A program made the translations under genes and the position numbers. Shown in pieces: positions 62,228 through 64,000 of a stretch of 64,000 bases of DNA (positions within the stretch are counted from its first letter, which is position 1; every line of letters starts with the position of its first letter). The notes beneath the pieces are model-generated. The model had not been told where the DNA came from and ran no database searches. It worked only from the letters and a program-made list of their open reading frames with translations. Source of the DNA: Anthopleura xanthogrammica (taxonomy: Eukaryota > Cnidaria > Anthozoa > Actiniaria > Actiniidae); NCBI GenBank assembly GCA_964019055.1, contig OZ025209.1:3236197-3300196 (forward strand), read 5' to 3'.

Positions 62228-62229
62228 CT

Positions 62230-62356
62230 GTTTCCCGCCAAAAAACAAACAAGGCGCGAAATGAGAATTCCCGCCAAAAGATGAAGGTATGAGGATTGTG
62301 GAAGTGACGTGATGAGGACGCATGGCGTGAAGTGGAGTGAATTTTCCCGCCAAAAA
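62230..62356 (+). promoter_or_regulatory. Three TTCCCGCCAAAA (E2F-like) sites
   Basis: TTTCCCGCCAAAA, ATTCCCGCCAAAA and TTTTCCCGCCAAAA occur near 62231, 62269 and 62342, matching the E2F core TTTSSCGC. They lie just upstream of exon 1 on the coding strand; the first overlaps its acceptor tract. They could mark an internal promoter or simply be a short diverged repeat. Confidence 0.3.
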
Positions 62357-64000
62357 CAATCGGCACATGAAAGAAAGAAGAACCTACATTTAGCGATGTG
62401 ACATCAAACTATGTAAGTTACAATGTTATATTTATAATGCAAGATTTTAGGAAGTTTTCTCCTAAAATTATGTTAGAAATTTCAGCAACTTCTTTACAGT
62501 CAGAAAAATAATTTAGCATTCTAGTCGCCTATATTTTTCGCCCTAAGGTCGCTTTCCTCATTATGTATATATAGTCCTTCATGCTTCGATAAAATAGACA
62601 AGTCTACATGTATATTTAAAATCTATTTAAAACTCAACCCGATGTGTCTAAATTATCTCATTAACTTGAAATATCACACCGCACACGGTGAAAACAACAG
62701 AAAATAGCTATGATTATGGTGGATGTTTTGAAGAGATTTTGAGTTAATTTTCGTGTCAGCGCTATCAATTTATGGATCGATTAACCTCATTAACGATACA
62801 AAAGTATTGTACACAGAATCCACGCTGACAAACAAGCTCTAAACTACCATTGTTTACGACGGCAAGAACAATTCACTGTCGTGATAGTCCTTTTCTTCGC
62901 TCTTTTTCAAGTGATTTTGAAGATGTTTTTAAACATCAGTGAGTTTTCGAACGAGTTTTTTTGAAGAGTAGTTTTAACAATTGCACTTTGCAAACACAAT
63001 GAACAAAGAAGTACAGGTCAAGATGATCGCTTATGCGTTTACACTTCCAAGAACGTTAAAGTCTTTACTGAGATATTTGCAGGTAATCACTCACCTATGC
63101 GATAACGAATCTTCGGCGATTTCTCTCTCTAGACAAAAGTACGACAATTTCTGTTCGTTTAGCGAAAGTCATCGAGATTTTTAGAACAACAGCTGTTTTG
63201 ATCCAGGAATTTAAGTCGTGTAGTACGTTGATTCTCGTAGAACTTTCACCACATTGGAAAACACAGCGTGAAAAAGCCGTTTTAGCTAACAATTTGTTAT
63301 CAATTTATAACACCTAAAAACGCCTCTGAACTGGCTTAACTTCGCTGGAAATCACATAACTAATGCCGTGAAGTCCGATGAGCTCGAACTCCTGTATAAT
63401 TAACAATACAAGCATCTTGAAGAGCATTAATCTTGTGTGTACATGTCTTTTGTTTTTCACAAACCAAGCTGAACGCTTTTTTCTGTTCCGCTGTGAATTT
63501 TTCCACTAATAACTCTCAAATCATACAACACGATTCTCAACCATTCCTCTAGATCATGTTCATTTTTCATCACCTGAATTCACAATTTCTGGGCTTCAAA
63601 AGTTCCTGCTTAAAGAACTTGTTTGTCAAAAGAATGGAATGCGACTTTAAGCTTCTTTAAGACAATATTCTTTGTGTATCTTAGAATGACAAAGTCTAGT
63701 CACAATATTTTAGTTCATGGACTAAATCTTCGCAAAAAAATAGGACTGAAATATTTCCTCTTGGTGAAGTGAATTGAACTTTTACGCTTAGAAAATTTGA
63801 TTATTAATTGATTATAAATTAACTTGATTTTAATCTAATTATTTTAGAACTTTGAAGATATTTTGGAAGTCTTAACTAATTTAAAACTAATAGTTATATA
63901 ATACACTGAATTGAAAAATAGCGACGAGTTTGAATAACTATTGTTCTGTAACGACTAGCCTTGTGTTCACGTGGAAACATCAAAGCGTTTTTACATGTAT
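62357..64000. other. Upstream region with a possible plus-strand first exon
   Basis: No spectrin exon visible. A plus-strand ATG at 62999 opens a 28-codon frame, MNKEVQVKMIAYAFTLPRTL onwards, ending CAG|GTAATC at 63082 in phase 0, with an in-frame TAA 22 bases upstream. This is weak evidence for a divergent gene. The rest is A+T-rich intron or intergenic sequence. Confidence 0.25.

Overview
This is eukaryotic (animal) DNA. Nearly all recognisable coding sequence lies on the minus strand and belongs to one enormous, intron-rich gene whose two ends fall outside the window. Short introns (mostly 75-600 b), an A+T-rich background, many small foldback elements and tRNA-derived repeats suggest an invertebrate such as an anthozoan cnidarian (coral or sea anemone). 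The species is an inference; nothing here proves it.

Gene layout, read from high to low coordinates. Ten exons (62227 down to 56103) encode spectrin-type coiled-coil repeats. Then comes one giant exon of 9,783 bases (51618-41836, 3,261 codons) with no spectrin repeats except a half repeat at its end. It carries about 32 copies of a basic motif, E-E-Y-V-D-[DE]-x-G-x-x-V-[KR]-R-I-V-[KQ]-R, set in acidic Pro/Glu/Lys-rich linkers. Then 39 more exons (39573 down to 36) encode at least 60 further spectrin-like repeats. From 31.0 kb downward these follow a regular four-type cycle (A-B-C-D, about 440 residues per round). I place 50 exons in the main chain, giving about 11,000 residues within the window. 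Every internal splice junction I could place is phase 0 except one phase-2 intron between 33005 and 32757.

The product is a giant rod-like cytoskeletal protein of the spectrin-repeat superfamily, of spectraplakin (MACF1/dystonin/Shot) or nesprin (Syne/Msp300/ANC-1) type. No calponin-homology, plakin, EF-hand, GAR or KASH domain is inside the window, so the family cannot be fixed from this sequence.

Three short minus-strand ORFs inside long introns look like alternative first exons: 53328-53272, 36710-36045 and 8892-8761. Each begins with ATG and ends in phase 0 at a GT donor, so each could splice in frame to the next exon. They would give a nested set of N-terminally shortened isoforms, including one that starts directly at the giant motif exon.

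The most interesting object is the giant exon. Its repeated motif resembles the short motif in ankyrin C-terminal tails that in small ankyrin-1 takes part in obscurin binding. Here it is amplified about 32-fold and appears to be inserted into the middle of a spectrin repeat. Introns hold small inverted-repeat elements (one family with four copies, one with two, others single), tRNA-derived elements, and trinucleotide microsatellites that in places lie directly against splice sites. I found no ribosomal RNA, CRISPR, bacterial or viral gene.
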